Notes under the pieces: model-generated
What the model was told of the DNA's origin: nothing
Database searches by the model: none
Seen by the model: the letters and a program-made list of their open reading frames with translations, nothing else
DNA from: Gammaproteobacteria bacterium
GTDB taxonomy: Bacteria; Pseudomonadota; Gammaproteobacteria; Pseudomonadales; Azotimanducaceae
NCBI GenBank assembly: GCA_028818795.1
Contig: JAPPND010000244.1
Location: forward strand, 1 to 64,000
Length of the DNA: 64,000 bases
Direction of reading: 5' to 3'
Program-made: the position numbers and the translations under genes
Part shown: piece after piece, positions 25,339-34,084 of the stretch
How positions within the stretch are numbered: position 1 is the stretch's first letter
Layout of the letters: every line of letters begins with the position of its first letter

Positions 25339-26454
25339 TCAATCCGCACGCCAGCGGGTGACCGCTTCGTCGTCGAAATCCATTCCGAGTCCCGGTCGGT
25401 CTGACAGCGGGATTCGACCGTCCTCGATCTTGAGCCGCGTCTCGGGTGTCAACAGGCGCTCGAAGTTGTAGATGTCCTGCTCGAGCGCGAAGTACTCCAC
25501 GGTGATGCTGTTGTGGGCCGCCGCGACGAGGTGGGCATGGACGTTCGCATGCCAGTGCGGTGCCACCGGCAGATTGAAGGATGCGGCCGTATGCGCCACC
25601 TTCATCCATTCCGTGATGCCACCGAGGACGCCGGCATCGGGTTGCAGGATGTCGGCCGCCCGCTGAGCGATCAGGTCGCGGAAGTCCCACCGGGTCGCGT
25701 GGATCTCCCCGGTCGCCACGGGCGTTTCAAGGGTGCGTGCGATCTCGGCATGACCGGCGATGTCATCGGGCGACAGCGGTTCCTCCAACCACCAGATGTC
25801 GCAATCCTCCACCGCCCGCGCAAAGCGGATCGCATCGTGTGGCCAGCGCCAGGCGTTGTTGGCATCCAGTGCCAGGCGGCCCGTCGGGCCAATGGTCTCC
25901 CGCGCAGTGCGTACCCGCTCGACGTCGACCTCGAAGTCCGCTCCACCCACCTTGATCTTGAAGTCGGTGAAACCGAGCGCCTTGTACGACAGGATTTCGT
26001 CCCGGACGTTGTCGAGCGGGTCGCCGGGGCGGTAGTAGCCCCCGGAAGCGTACGCCGGTACCGTGTCGGTCCAGCCGCCGAGAAGCTGGTAGAGGGGCAG
26101 TCCTGCGACCTTGCCCAGCAGGTCCCAGAGCGCGGTATCGACTGCGGATATGGCACGCAGGGCGGCCCCCCGCCGCCCAGCCAACAGCACTTCCTGGTAC
26201 ATCCGTGCCCAATGGCCGTCGATGAGTCTCGGATCCTGGCCGAGCAACGCCGGCCGGAACGCGTCCTGCACGAACTCGACGGTTGCCCGGCCGGCCACCG
26301 TCCCGGCGTAGGTGTACCCGATGCCGGTGTGACCCGCGTCGGTGTCGATCCAGACGAGGATGTACTCCCGAGCCGCGAGTTGGCGCGTCGCGATGGCGGT
26401 GGGCTTCTCGACCGGCACACGGGCCACAACGGTTCGAATGTCGGTAATGTTCAT
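25339..26454 (-). CDS. mandelate racemase/muconate-lactonizing (enolase superfamily) enzyme
   Basis: 371 residues with enolase-superfamily catalytic landmarks in order: FKIKVGG (Lys-x-Lys, about 165), LALDANNAW (first metal Asp-x-Asn), WWLEEPLSPDD (second metal Glu), PVATGEIHAT (third metal Glu), ILQPDAGVLGG, and PHWHANVHAHL near the C-terminus. These enzymes abstract the proton alpha to a carboxylate; sugar-acid dehydration or cycloisomerisation are the usual reactions, and the exact substrate cannot be told. It is encoded downstream of a PhyH dioxygenase on the same strand (177 bases apart), with a REP-like element between. Cytoplasmic, full length. Confidence 0.88.
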   Translation of the reverse strand: MNITDIRTVVARVPVEKPTAIATRQLAAREYILVWIDTDAGHTGIGYTYAGTVAGRATVEFVQDAFRPALLGQDPRLIDGHWARMYQEVLLAGRRGAALRAISAVDTALWDLLGKVAGLPLYQLLGGWTDTVPAYASGGYYRPGDPLDNVRDEILSYKALGFTDFKIKVGGADFEVDVERVRTARETIGPTGRLALDANNAWRWPHDAIRFARAVEDCDIWWLEEPLSPDDIAGHAEIARTLETPVATGEIHATRWDFRDLIAQRAADILQPDAGVLGGITEWMKVAHTAASFNLPVAPHWHANVHAHLVAAAHNSITVEYFALEQDIYNFERLLTPETRLKIEDGRIPLSDRPGLGMDFDDEAVTRWRAD

Positions 26455-26500
26455 GATGACTCCTCGTCGGGCTTTTCCTGCCCCATTGTCGAATCACGGC

Positions 26501-26547
26501 CGTAGGGGACGGGCTTGGCCCCTCCCGGCGCGCCCTGCGGGCGCGAT
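26501..26547. repeat. REP-like composite palindrome, copy 2
   Basis: CGTAGGGGACGGGCTTGGCC then CCTCCCGG, immediately followed by CGCGCCCTGCGGGCGCG. It has the same two-palindrome order as copy 1, with substitutions that keep the second stem paired. It lies between the PhyH and enolase-superfamily genes. Confidence 0.65.
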
Positions 26548-26631
26548 CGAGAATGCTGCCGCATTCTCGTGTCCCCGGATCAAACGTGCGTAGGGTACAG
26601 GCTTGCCTCCAACTACCGGCACAAGGAGCGA

Positions 26632-27480
26632 CTACGTGTGCCCCGCGAGGCCAAGCAACTCCCGGATTTCCTCGTCGCCATCGGCGACTAGCCCGCGGGT
26701 CAGACCATCGTCGGGTGCCGGGCCGCCGTGGGGCGACTCGCGCAGCCAGCACGGCGTGTAGGACAAGATGAGCACGCGACGCTTCCCCGCGCGTGTGGAC
26801 AGAGCCCGGTGCCAGAGGTTCGAATGGACGATCACCATGCTGCCTGCCGGTAGGCGCAGCGTCTGTTCGCCGGGCACGGGTTCGTAGTGCAGCGGAGGTG
26901 GCTCGCGGTCGAGCCAGTGGTGGGAACCCGGTACCACCGAGAGGGCGCCGGTGTCGTCGTTCAACTCGTCGAGATAGATCAGGCAGTCGATGGCGTGCGG
27001 TCGCGAGAACCAGGGCGGCAGCGGGTTCGGGATGACGCGCAGGTGTTGATGCCAGGGTGTGTCCTGGGGTTCCGCACCGGCGAAGGACACGCGGGCGGAC
27101 AAGCCCCGCAGACGCACCAGCGGCCCCATCATGGCGCGGGCGACCGACAATGCCGGCGGCCAGCCGAGGAGGTCGTGGAACGCGGCGTCCTTATCGAGTA
27201 GGTGGCGAAGGATCATGCCCCAGGAACGCGCCGGCGGTTCGTCCGGGCGGGTGTCCGGCGGTGGCCGGTGTGCTGGCCGTTCCTTCTCGGTCAAGCGATC
27301 CAGCGCGCGGCGCAGCGACTCGAGCCAATCGTCGCCGATCACGGCCTCGCGGATCAGAAATCCGTCTCGACCGAGCGATTCCAACTCGTCGGGCGTCGCG
27401 CAGACGGCCACATCCCGCCGCAAGGGCTCGCCGCCCATATGGCCCTTGAGCACGTGGTAACTGATTTGGTGCGTCGCCAT
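26632..27480 (-). CDS. phytanoyl-CoA dioxygenase (PhyH) family protein with an altered metal motif
   Basis: 282 residues from ATG 27480. PhyH landmarks: GFLIREAVIGDDWLESLRRA near the N-terminus, PWHQHLRVIPNP at the metal site, CLIYLDELNDDTGALSVVPG with SHHW, and IVHSNLWHRALS with the distal His, then Arg residues for 2-oxoglutarate. The usual His-x-Asp is His-Gln-His here, so the iron triad lacks its carboxylate or uses another residue. Substrate unknown. It is divergent from the saccharopine dehydrogenase gene across a 228-base gap that should hold both promoters. Frame upstream of 27480 exists but is intergenic. Confidence 0.78.
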   Translation of the reverse strand: MATHQISYHVLKGHMGGEPLRRDVAVCATPDELESLGRDGFLIREAVIGDDWLESLRRALDRLTEKERPAHRPPPDTRPDEPPARSWGMILRHLLDKDAAFHDLLGWPPALSVARAMMGPLVRLRGLSARVSFAGAEPQDTPWHQHLRVIPNPLPPWFSRPHAIDCLIYLDELNDDTGALSVVPGSHHWLDREPPPLHYEPVPGEQTLRLPAGSMVIVHSNLWHRALSTRAGKRRVLILSYTPCWLRESPHGGPAPDDGLTRGLVADGDEEIRELLGLAGHT

Positions 27481-27707
27481 TGCGGCGCATCGTAGCACTC
27501 CGCCTCCGCGGTCTTCTGTGGGATGGAGGAATGCTCCCATCAGCGCGTCCCGGCCGATGTTGCTGGCCCCGGTTGCGGACTTCATCTACTCTCGGCGTCG
27601 GACTCACGCCTCCTGTGGGTACTGATGTTGTTAACCATCTCATCGCGGCAAAACCGATCCGTCGGGGCCGGACGCGCGAAAACACACCTCGTCGGCAGGC
27701 GCAGACC

Positions 27708-28805
27708 ATGAGCCCCGTGGTTTTGGTCGGCGCCGGCAAGATCGGTCAAACGATCTGCCACTTCCTGAACGAGTCCGGGAGCTACCGCGTCACCGTGGTG
27801 GATAGCGACCCGAAGCGGTTGGACCACGTGCCCGACCACCCGGGGCTCGCCAAGCGGCAGATCGACGTCACCGACGTGGATGTACTGGCGCGAACGCTTG
27901 CCGACCACTATGCGGTCATCAACGCCGGGCCTTTCTTTCTCACCGAGGCCGTGGCCCGCGCCGCCGTCCGAAGCCGACTGCACTACCTCGATCTCACCGA
28001 GGACATCGCGAGTGCGCGCTCGGTTCGCGAACTCGCCCGATGCGCCGACAAGGCCTTGATCCCGCAGTGCGGCCTCGCGCCGGGATTCGTCTCGGTCGTG
28101 GCGAACGACATCGCGGACCGTTTCGAGAGCCTCGATACGCTCAGCATGCGCGTCGGTGCGTTGCCCGAATACCCCACGAACTCGCTCAGCTACAACCTGA
28201 CGTGGAGCACGGACGGGGTCATCAACGAGTATTGCGAGCCGTGCAACGTGATCGTCAACGGCCAGGCCACCGAGGTGCAGCCGTTGGAGCACCTCGAGGA
28301 GTTCCACCTCGACGGCGTTGCCTACGAGTCCTTCAATACGTCGGGCGGGCTAGGGACACTTGGCGACACGCTGCTCGGCAAGGTCAGGAATCTGAACTAC
28401 CAGACCATCCGCTATCCCGGGCACTGCGACATCATGAAGGTTCTCCTGCACGACCTGCGCCTCGCCGACCGCCGGGAACTCTTGAAGGATGTCCTCGAGA
28501 ACGCGGTGCCGACCACCGTCCAGGACGTCGTCCTGATCTTCGTGACTGCCAGCGGAGAGAGAGACGGCTACTTCCTGCAGGAGTCCTACGCCAACAAGAT
28601 ATACAGTCGGACCGTCGGCGGCCGGCAATTGAGCGCCATTCAGATCACCACCGCCGCGAGCGTGTGCGCGACCCTGGATCTGCTTCGCGAGGGCAGGATT
28701 CCGGCGACCGGGTTTGTTCGCCAGGAGCAGATTCGCCTGAAGGACTTTCTCGGCAACCGCTTCGGCAGGTATTTTCAGCAGGAAGCGCAGCGGAACCACA
28801 CATGA
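27708..28805 (+). CDS. saccharopine dehydrogenase family protein
   Basis: 365 residues from ATG 27708 with an N-terminal Rossmann fold (VVLVGAGKIGQTICHFL) and the family segments INAGPFFLTEAVARAA, YLDLTED, CGLAPGFVSVVANDIA and RYPGHCDIMKVLL. It is likely to be an NAD(P)-dependent saccharopine dehydrogenase (L-glutamate-forming), turning saccharopine into 2-aminoadipate semialdehyde. That role is supported by the ALDH7-like semialdehyde dehydrogenase that starts 7 bases downstream. A lysine-ketoglutarate reductase is not seen in the window, so the pathway here is incomplete. Cytoplasmic. Confidence 0.85.
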   Translation: MSPVVLVGAGKIGQTICHFLNESGSYRVTVVDSDPKRLDHVPDHPGLAKRQIDVTDVDVLARTLADHYAVINAGPFFLTEAVARAAVRSRLHYLDLTEDIASARSVRELARCADKALIPQCGLAPGFVSVVANDIADRFESLDTLSMRVGALPEYPTNSLSYNLTWSTDGVINEYCEPCNVIVNGQATEVQPLEHLEEFHLDGVAYESFNTSGGLGTLGDTLLGKVRNLNYQTIRYPGHCDIMKVLLHDLRLADRRELLKDVLENAVPTTVQDVVLIFVTASGERDGYFLQESYANKIYSRTVGGRQLSAIQITTAASVCATLDLLREGRIPATGFVRQEQIRLKDFLGNRFGRYFQQEAQRNHT

Positions 28806-28812
28806 ACATGTC

Positions 28813-30348
28813 ATGGGCGCCTTGACCGACTTGGACGCGATCCTCACCGCCCTGTCCATGCCCGGGGCCGTTGCCCACGATGGGGCCATGGCCGTTTACT
28901 CGCCCATCGACGGCAACGCCATCGCGGAGGTGGCCACCGACGATTCCGAGTCGGTACGGCGGAAGGTGGAGGCGGCGGAGCGCGCGTATTCACAATGGCG
29001 GGGCGTGCCGGCCCCCCGGCGCGGCGAACTGATTCGACTGTTCGGCGAGGAACTGCGCCGCCACAAGGACGCGCTCGGCGCCCTCGTGACGCTCGAGACC
29101 GGCAAGATCCATGCTGAGGGTCTCGGCGAAGTCCAGGAGATGATCGACATCTGCGACTTCGCCGTCGGCTTGTCCCGCCAGCTCTACGGACTGACCATGC
29201 CTTCCGAACGCCCGGGTCACCGGATGGCCGAGCTTTGGCATCCGATGGGCGTCGTCGGCGTGATATCGGCATTCAACTTCCCCGTGGCCGTGTGGTCCTG
29301 GAACACGGCCCTGGCATTGGTCTGCGGGAACAGCGTCGTATGGAAGCCCTCCGAAAAGACCCCGTTGTGCGCCCTCGCTTGCCAGGCACTGTTCGAGCGT
29401 GCTGCGGGAGCCATCGACGACGCACCGCCCGAGCTCGTTCAGGTGATTGTCGGCGGTGCGGGAATCGGCGATGCGCTCGTCCGGAACGCGCGCCTCCCGG
29501 TTGTCAGCGCCACCGGAAGCACGCGCATGGGCCGCGCCGTGGCACCGGTGGTCGCGGAGCGGTTCGGGCGCTGCATCCTGGAGCTTGGTGGCAACAACGG
29601 CATGATCGTGACGTCCTCCGCCGATTTGGAACTCGCGGTACGGGCCATCCTGTTCTCGGCCGTCGGGACCGCCGGTCAGCGCTGCACCACCTTGCGCCGA
29701 CTCATCGTCCACGAGAGCGTCCACGATGAATTGATCGCGTCGCTCCATAACGCCTTTGACCAGGTGCGGGTCGGAAACCCGTTCGAGCCGGACACGGTGG
29801 TGGGACCGCTGATCGATGCATCGGCGTTCGACGCCATGCAACATGCCCTCGGTGTGTCGAGGGAGGCGGGGTTCGAGGTCCAGGGCGGGCAACGTGTCGA
29901 AGTGGCGGGCTGTGAGAATGGCCACTACGTACAACCGGCGATCGTGCGGGCCGGCGTCCAGAACGCCATCGTCAAGGCCGAGACGTTCGCGCCCATTCTC
30001 TATGCGATTCCCTACCGCGAGTTCGACGAGGCGTTGGCGCTGCACAACGACGTCCCCCAGGGACTGTCGTCGTGCGTGTTTACCCGGAATCTCCTGGAGG
30101 CCGAGGAATTCCTCTCGGCACGAGGCAGCGACTGCGGGACCGCCAACGTCAACATCGGCCCCAGCGGCGCGGAGATCGGCGGCGCGTTCGGCGGCGAAAA
30201 GGAGACCGGGGGCGGTCGCGAGTCCGGGTCGGACGCCTGGAAGGGCTACATGCGCCGCACCGCGACGGTCAACTATTCGTCGGAACTGCCCCTCGCCCAA
30301 GGCATTGAGTTCGGCGCGGCAAACACCGGCGCGGGCCGGATGTCCTGA
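28813..30348 (+). CDS. aldehyde dehydrogenase, ALDH7 (aminoadipate-semialdehyde dehydrogenase-like)
   Basis: 511 residues. The NAD fold and catalytic motifs are typical: SAFNFPVAVWSWNTALAL, VWKPSEKTPL, LELGGNNGMIV with the general-base Glu, and GTAGQRCTTLRRL with the nucleophile Cys. The late NIGPSGAEIGGAFGGEKETG segment resembles the ALDH7 group. It probably oxidises 2-aminoadipate semialdehyde to 2-aminoadipate in lysine breakdown, acting after the saccharopine dehydrogenase upstream. Seven bases separate the two genes, and the next gene begins 16 bases after its stop, so the three may be one transcript. ATG 28813 is used; 28858 is an alternative. Confidence 0.88.
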   Translation: MGALTDLDAILTALSMPGAVAHDGAMAVYSPIDGNAIAEVATDDSESVRRKVEAAERAYSQWRGVPAPRRGELIRLFGEELRRHKDALGALVTLETGKIHAEGLGEVQEMIDICDFAVGLSRQLYGLTMPSERPGHRMAELWHPMGVVGVISAFNFPVAVWSWNTALALVCGNSVVWKPSEKTPLCALACQALFERAAGAIDDAPPELVQVIVGGAGIGDALVRNARLPVVSATGSTRMGRAVAPVVAERFGRCILELGGNNGMIVTSSADLELAVRAILFSAVGTAGQRCTTLRRLIVHESVHDELIASLHNAFDQVRVGNPFEPDTVVGPLIDASAFDAMQHALGVSREAGFEVQGGQRVEVAGCENGHYVQPAIVRAGVQNAIVKAETFAPILYAIPYREFDEALALHNDVPQGLSSCVFTRNLLEAEEFLSARGSDCGTANVNIGPSGAEIGGAFGGEKETGGGRESGSDAWKGYMRRTATVNYSSELPLAQGIEFGAANTGAGRMS

Positions 30349-30364
30349 GGGTGCCGGTCGCCGT

Positions 30365-33300
30365 ATGAAGCGGCTCTACAGGATCGCGTGGTTGCTGTTG
30401 CTCGTCCCTGGATGCGGCGGGGGTGGCGGATCGGGCTCGCCGCCCGTGGAGCCTGTGGGTCCGGTCGTCCCGCCGCCCGAACCCGTGGTATCCCCATTGA
30501 CCTTCGAACTGGACACGGCTACTTCGTTCTCACGCTCGTTTGGGAGCGACCCCGCCGGTGGCTCCGTCCTCGAAATAGATCCCGAGCTGTTTAGCGGCGG
30601 CTTCGCGGCCGCCGATGTCGATGCCGATGGCGACGTGGACTTCTACGTGGTCGGCGGCAACACCATGCCGAACCACTTCTACCGCAACCGGGGCGACGGC
30701 ACCTTCGAGGAGGTCGGTGCCGAACTGGGACTGGACCTCGTGCACTGGGGCAGCGGTCCGGCGTTCGGGGATATCGACGGCGACGGCGATCTCGACCTGT
30801 TCGTGGGCGCGGTCGTGGACGGCCCCCACCACCTGTTCGAGAACCGCCTCGACGAATCCGGGGGATTCGTCGATGTGACCGACGATTCCGGTATCCGCTT
30901 GAGCGCCCGCAACACCGTCTCCGCGACGTTCTTCGACTACGACCGGGACGGCTGGGTCGACCTGTTCTTGAGCCATTGGGGCAATCGCTACGAACCCGGC
31001 AAGAGTACCCAGACGGTGTGGCGCAACAACGGCGACGGCTCGTTCACCGATACCAGCATCGAAACGGGAATAGCCGCCGGCTTGGTGGATCGCGAAACCG
31101 ACTGGTCCTTCACCCCTAACTTCAGCGATGTCGACGGGGACGGGGATAGCGACCTGCTCATGGCGGCCGACTTCCACGAGAGCCAGGTGTTCCACAACAA
31201 CGACGACGGCACGTTCACCAATGCCACGGACCGGCGGGTCATCCAGGACCAGGCCGGGATGGGCGCGGCGGTCGGCGACTACGACAACGACGGCGACATG
31301 GACTGGTTCGTCACCTCGATCTACAACCTCGACCAATTGGACGGCGACTACCTCGGCAACTTCCTCTATCGAAACGACGACGGTGTATTCGTGGACGCCA
31401 CCGTTACTGCCGGCGTGCAGGATGGTGCCTGGGGGTGGGGCGCCTGCGCCGCGGACTTCGAGAACGACGGCAATCTGGACATACTGCACGTCAACGGCTG
31501 GTACCTGGTCGACGGCAAGGACTTCCGCCACCGCCCCGTCCGATTCTTCTACAACACCGGGTCCAACATGGTGTTTCGGGAGATGGCCGGCCAGGTCGGT
31601 CTCACCGACGACTCCCAGGGACGTGGGGTGGCGTGTTTCGATTTCGACCGCGACGGCGACATCGACGTCTTGATCTCGAACAACGCCCCGACCAATGTCG
31701 TGCTGTACCGAAACGAGACGGCGAACGACAACCGCTACCTCGCGATCCGGCTCGAAGGGGCCGCCCCGAATCACCTGGGGGTGGGCTCCCGGATCACCGT
31801 CACCACCGCAGACGGTTCCCAGATTCGCGACCTCGGCGGGCGCAACAACTACGTTTCCCACGGTCCCTTCGAGGTCCACTTCGGGCTGGCGGAAGCCACC
31901 GAAGCCGACATCGACATACGTTGGCCGGATGGCACGACGTCGACGATGGCCGACGTTTCGGCGAACCAGCTGCTCACGATTCGCCAGCCCGCGACGAACC
32001 TGCGCCTGGTGGTGCTGCAAGGCGGCGGCGACGGCGTCTACGACGAGGGCGACGTCATTCCAGTCCAAGCGGGAGAAGCCGCCGACGGCTACCACTTCTC
32101 GCACTGGTCCACGAACGGCGGCGGCGCTTTCGCGGACCCGTCTTCGGCCAATACGACGTTCACGATGCCGGGCATGACGGTCACCATCACCGCACACTAC
32201 CTGCCGGGTGCGGCGCCGGGGGCGGAGGTTTCCGTGCCCAGGCGCTGGGTCGAGGTTCTGCTGCAGGCGATCCGCAACGACTACGCGCGGCCAACGGTGC
32301 ATGCCCGCAACCTGTTCCATGTCTCCGCAGCCATGTACGACGTCTGGGCGGCGTACGACGTCGACGACCCGTCCGCCAAGGCCGCGAGTCCGTGGCTCTA
32401 CGGGCGGACACGCGCGGGCTCGCACTGCGAATCGGGCACGATGGCCACACCCGAGGGCGTCGATGAGGCGCGTGAGACCGCCTTGAGCTACGCGGTCTAC
32501 CGCCTCATTCGCCATCGATTCGACGCTTCGCCGGGGGCCAGCGGGATCATCCGCGATGCCAATGCCCTGATGGGCTATCTCGGCTACGACATCGACTACG
32601 CCGAGACGGATGTCGAACTCGGTGCCGCGGCTCTCGGCAACCATATCGGCCAGTGCTATATCGACTTCGGCCTTGTCGATGGGGCGAACGAGGCGAACGA
32701 CTACGCCAACATCGCCTATGAACCCGTCAATGCGGCCCTAGAGCCGGAACTCCCCGGCAATCCCAACATCACCGATCTGAACCGATGGCAACCCCTTGCG
32801 CTGGCGGAATTCGTCGACCAGGCGGGCAATCCGAGCGACTCGGAACCGGAATTCCTAAGCCCCGAATGGGGCTCGGTGGTGCCTTTCGCGCTCAAGGACG
32901 AGGATCTGACAATCCGTACTCGGGACGGCCACGACTACTGGGTGTACCACGACCCCGGACCGCCTCCCCTGATCGACGGCGAAGGCGCCGATCAGTACAA
33001 GTGGTCCCATTCCCTGGTTGCCGTCTGGTCGTCCCACCTCGACCCGACCGACGGCGTGACGATGGACATCTCGCCGGCGAGCGTGGGCAATGTAACGGCC
33101 TATCCGCGCGACTTCGACGGCCATCCGGATTTCTACCGGCTCGCGGAAGGCGGCGACGCCGGTGCCGGCCACACCGTCAATCCGGCAACCAGTGAACCCT
33201 ACGAGCCGCAGGTCGTTCCGAGGGGCGACTACGCCCGGGTGCTCGCCGAGTTCTGGGCCGACGGGCCCGACTCCGAGACGCCGCCGGGCCACTGGTTCGT

Positions 33301-34084
33301 GATCCTGAACGAGGTCAACGACCACCCGCTCATGCTCGAGCGTTTCCAGGGTGAAGACGCCCTCGATCTGCTCGAATACGACGTGAAGGCGTACTTCATG
33401 CTCGGCGGCGCCATGCACGACGCCGCGATCGCGGCCTGGGGCGTCAAGGGCTACTACGACTACATCAGGCCCATCTCGTCGCTGCGCGCCATGGCGGACC
33501 GGGGCCAGAGCGGCGACCCGGACGGCGAGTCCTACCATGTCGACGGTATCCCGCTGCGTCCCGGCTACATCGAGCTGGTGGACGCGGGCGACGCCTTGGC
33601 CGGCGACGAGGACGAGCACGTCGGCAAGATCAAGTTCCTGGCTTGGCTGGGGCCGGATGCCATCGACGATCCCGACGTGGACGTGGCGGGGGTCGACTGG
33701 ATGCTTGCCGAGAACTGGTGGCCCTACCAGCGCCCCACTTTCGTGACGCCTCCTTTCGCCGGCTACGTGTCGGGACACTCGACCTATTCCCGGGCGGCGG
33801 CCGAGGTCCTCACGGCGTTCACGGAGGACGAGTTCTTCCCCGGCGGCATGAGCGACTTCGAGATCGAGGCCAACGAGTTCCTAGTGTTCGAGGATGGCCC
33901 GTCGGTGGACATGACGCTTCAGTGGGCGACCTATCGCGACGCCTCGGACCAGTGCAGTCTGTCGCGAATCTGGGGCGGCATCCACCCGCCCGCTGACGAC
34001 ATCGCCGGTCGCCTGATCGGCATCGAGGTCGGCCTCGACGCGTTCGAACTGGCGGAACGGCACTTCGCTGGCGAGATCGACTGA
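30365..34084 (+). CDS. lipoprotein fusing FG-GAP/ASPIC repeats to a vanadium-haloperoxidase-type phosphatase domain
   Basis: 1239 residues. A lipoprotein signal (LLLLVPGCGGGGG) is followed by a Pro-rich linker, about five FG-GAP/VCBS-like repeats with Ca-binding DxDxDGD motifs (residues about 75-430, e.g. DIDGDGDLDLF), an ASPIC/UnbV domain (about 465-545), an InlB-like repeat (about 550-610), and a 620-residue PAP2/vanadium-haloperoxidase-like domain. That domain keeps all vanadate or phosphate ligands: KGYYDYIRP (K-x6-RP, about 1028), SGHSTYS (about 1136) and SRIWGGIH (SR-x5-H, about 1200). Likely exported and membrane-anchored. Whether it halogenates or dephosphorylates cannot be told. Its stop overlaps the sulfatase start (ATGA). 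Confidence 0.85.
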   Translation: MKRLYRIAWLLLLVPGCGGGGGSGSPPVEPVGPVVPPPEPVVSPLTFELDTATSFSRSFGSDPAGGSVLEIDPELFSGGFAAADVDADGDVDFYVVGGNTMPNHFYRNRGDGTFEEVGAELGLDLVHWGSGPAFGDIDGDGDLDLFVGAVVDGPHHLFENRLDESGGFVDVTDDSGIRLSARNTVSATFFDYDRDGWVDLFLSHWGNRYEPGKSTQTVWRNNGDGSFTDTSIETGIAAGLVDRETDWSFTPNFSDVDGDGDSDLLMAADFHESQVFHNNDDGTFTNATDRRVIQDQAGMGAAVGDYDNDGDMDWFVTSIYNLDQLDGDYLGNFLYRNDDGVFVDATVTAGVQDGAWGWGACAADFENDGNLDILHVNGWYLVDGKDFRHRPVRFFYNTGSNMVFREMAGQVGLTDDSQGRGVACFDFDRDGDIDVLISNNAPTNVVLYRNETANDNRYLAIRLEGAAPNHLGVGSRITVTTADGSQIRDLGGRNNYVSHGPFEVHFGLAEATEADIDIRWPDGTTSTMADVSANQLLTIRQPATNLRLVVLQGGGDGVYDEGDVIPVQAGEAADGYHFSHWSTNGGGAFADPSSANTTFTMPGMTVTITAHYLPGAAPGAEVSVPRRWVEVLLQAIRNDYARPTVHARNLFHVSAAMYDVWAAYDVDDPSAKAASPWLYGRTRAGSHCESGTMATPEGVDEARETALSYAVYRLIRHRFDASPGASGIIRDANALMGYLGYDIDYAETDVELGAAALGNHIGQCYIDFGLVDGANEANDYANIAYEPVNAALEPELPGNPNITDLNRWQPLALAEFVDQAGNPSDSEPEFLSPEWGSVVPFALKDEDLTIRTRDGHDYWVYHDPGPPPLIDGEGADQYKWSHSLVAVWSSHLDPTDGVTMDISPASVGNVTAYPRDFDGHPDFYRLAEGGDAGAGHTVNPATSEPYEPQVVPRGDYARVLAEFWADGPDSETPPGHWFVILNEVNDHPLMLERFQGEDALDLLEYDVKAYFMLGGAMHDAAIAAWGVKGYYDYIRPISSLRAMADRGQSGDPDGESYHVDGIPLRPGYIELVDAGDALAGDEDEHVGKIKFLAWLGPDAIDDPDVDVAGVDWMLAENWWPYQRPTFVTPPFAGYVSGHSTYSRAAAEVLTAFTEDEFFPGGMSDFEIEANEFLVFEDGPSVDMTLQWATYRDASDQCSLSRIWGGIHPPADDIAGRLIGIEVGLDAFELAERHFAGEID

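Noticed and set aside
30530-32644. 700-codon minus-strand frame opposite the FG-GAP repeats
   Set aside because: Antisense to clear Asp/Gly repeat coding sequence; composition is explained by the repeats.
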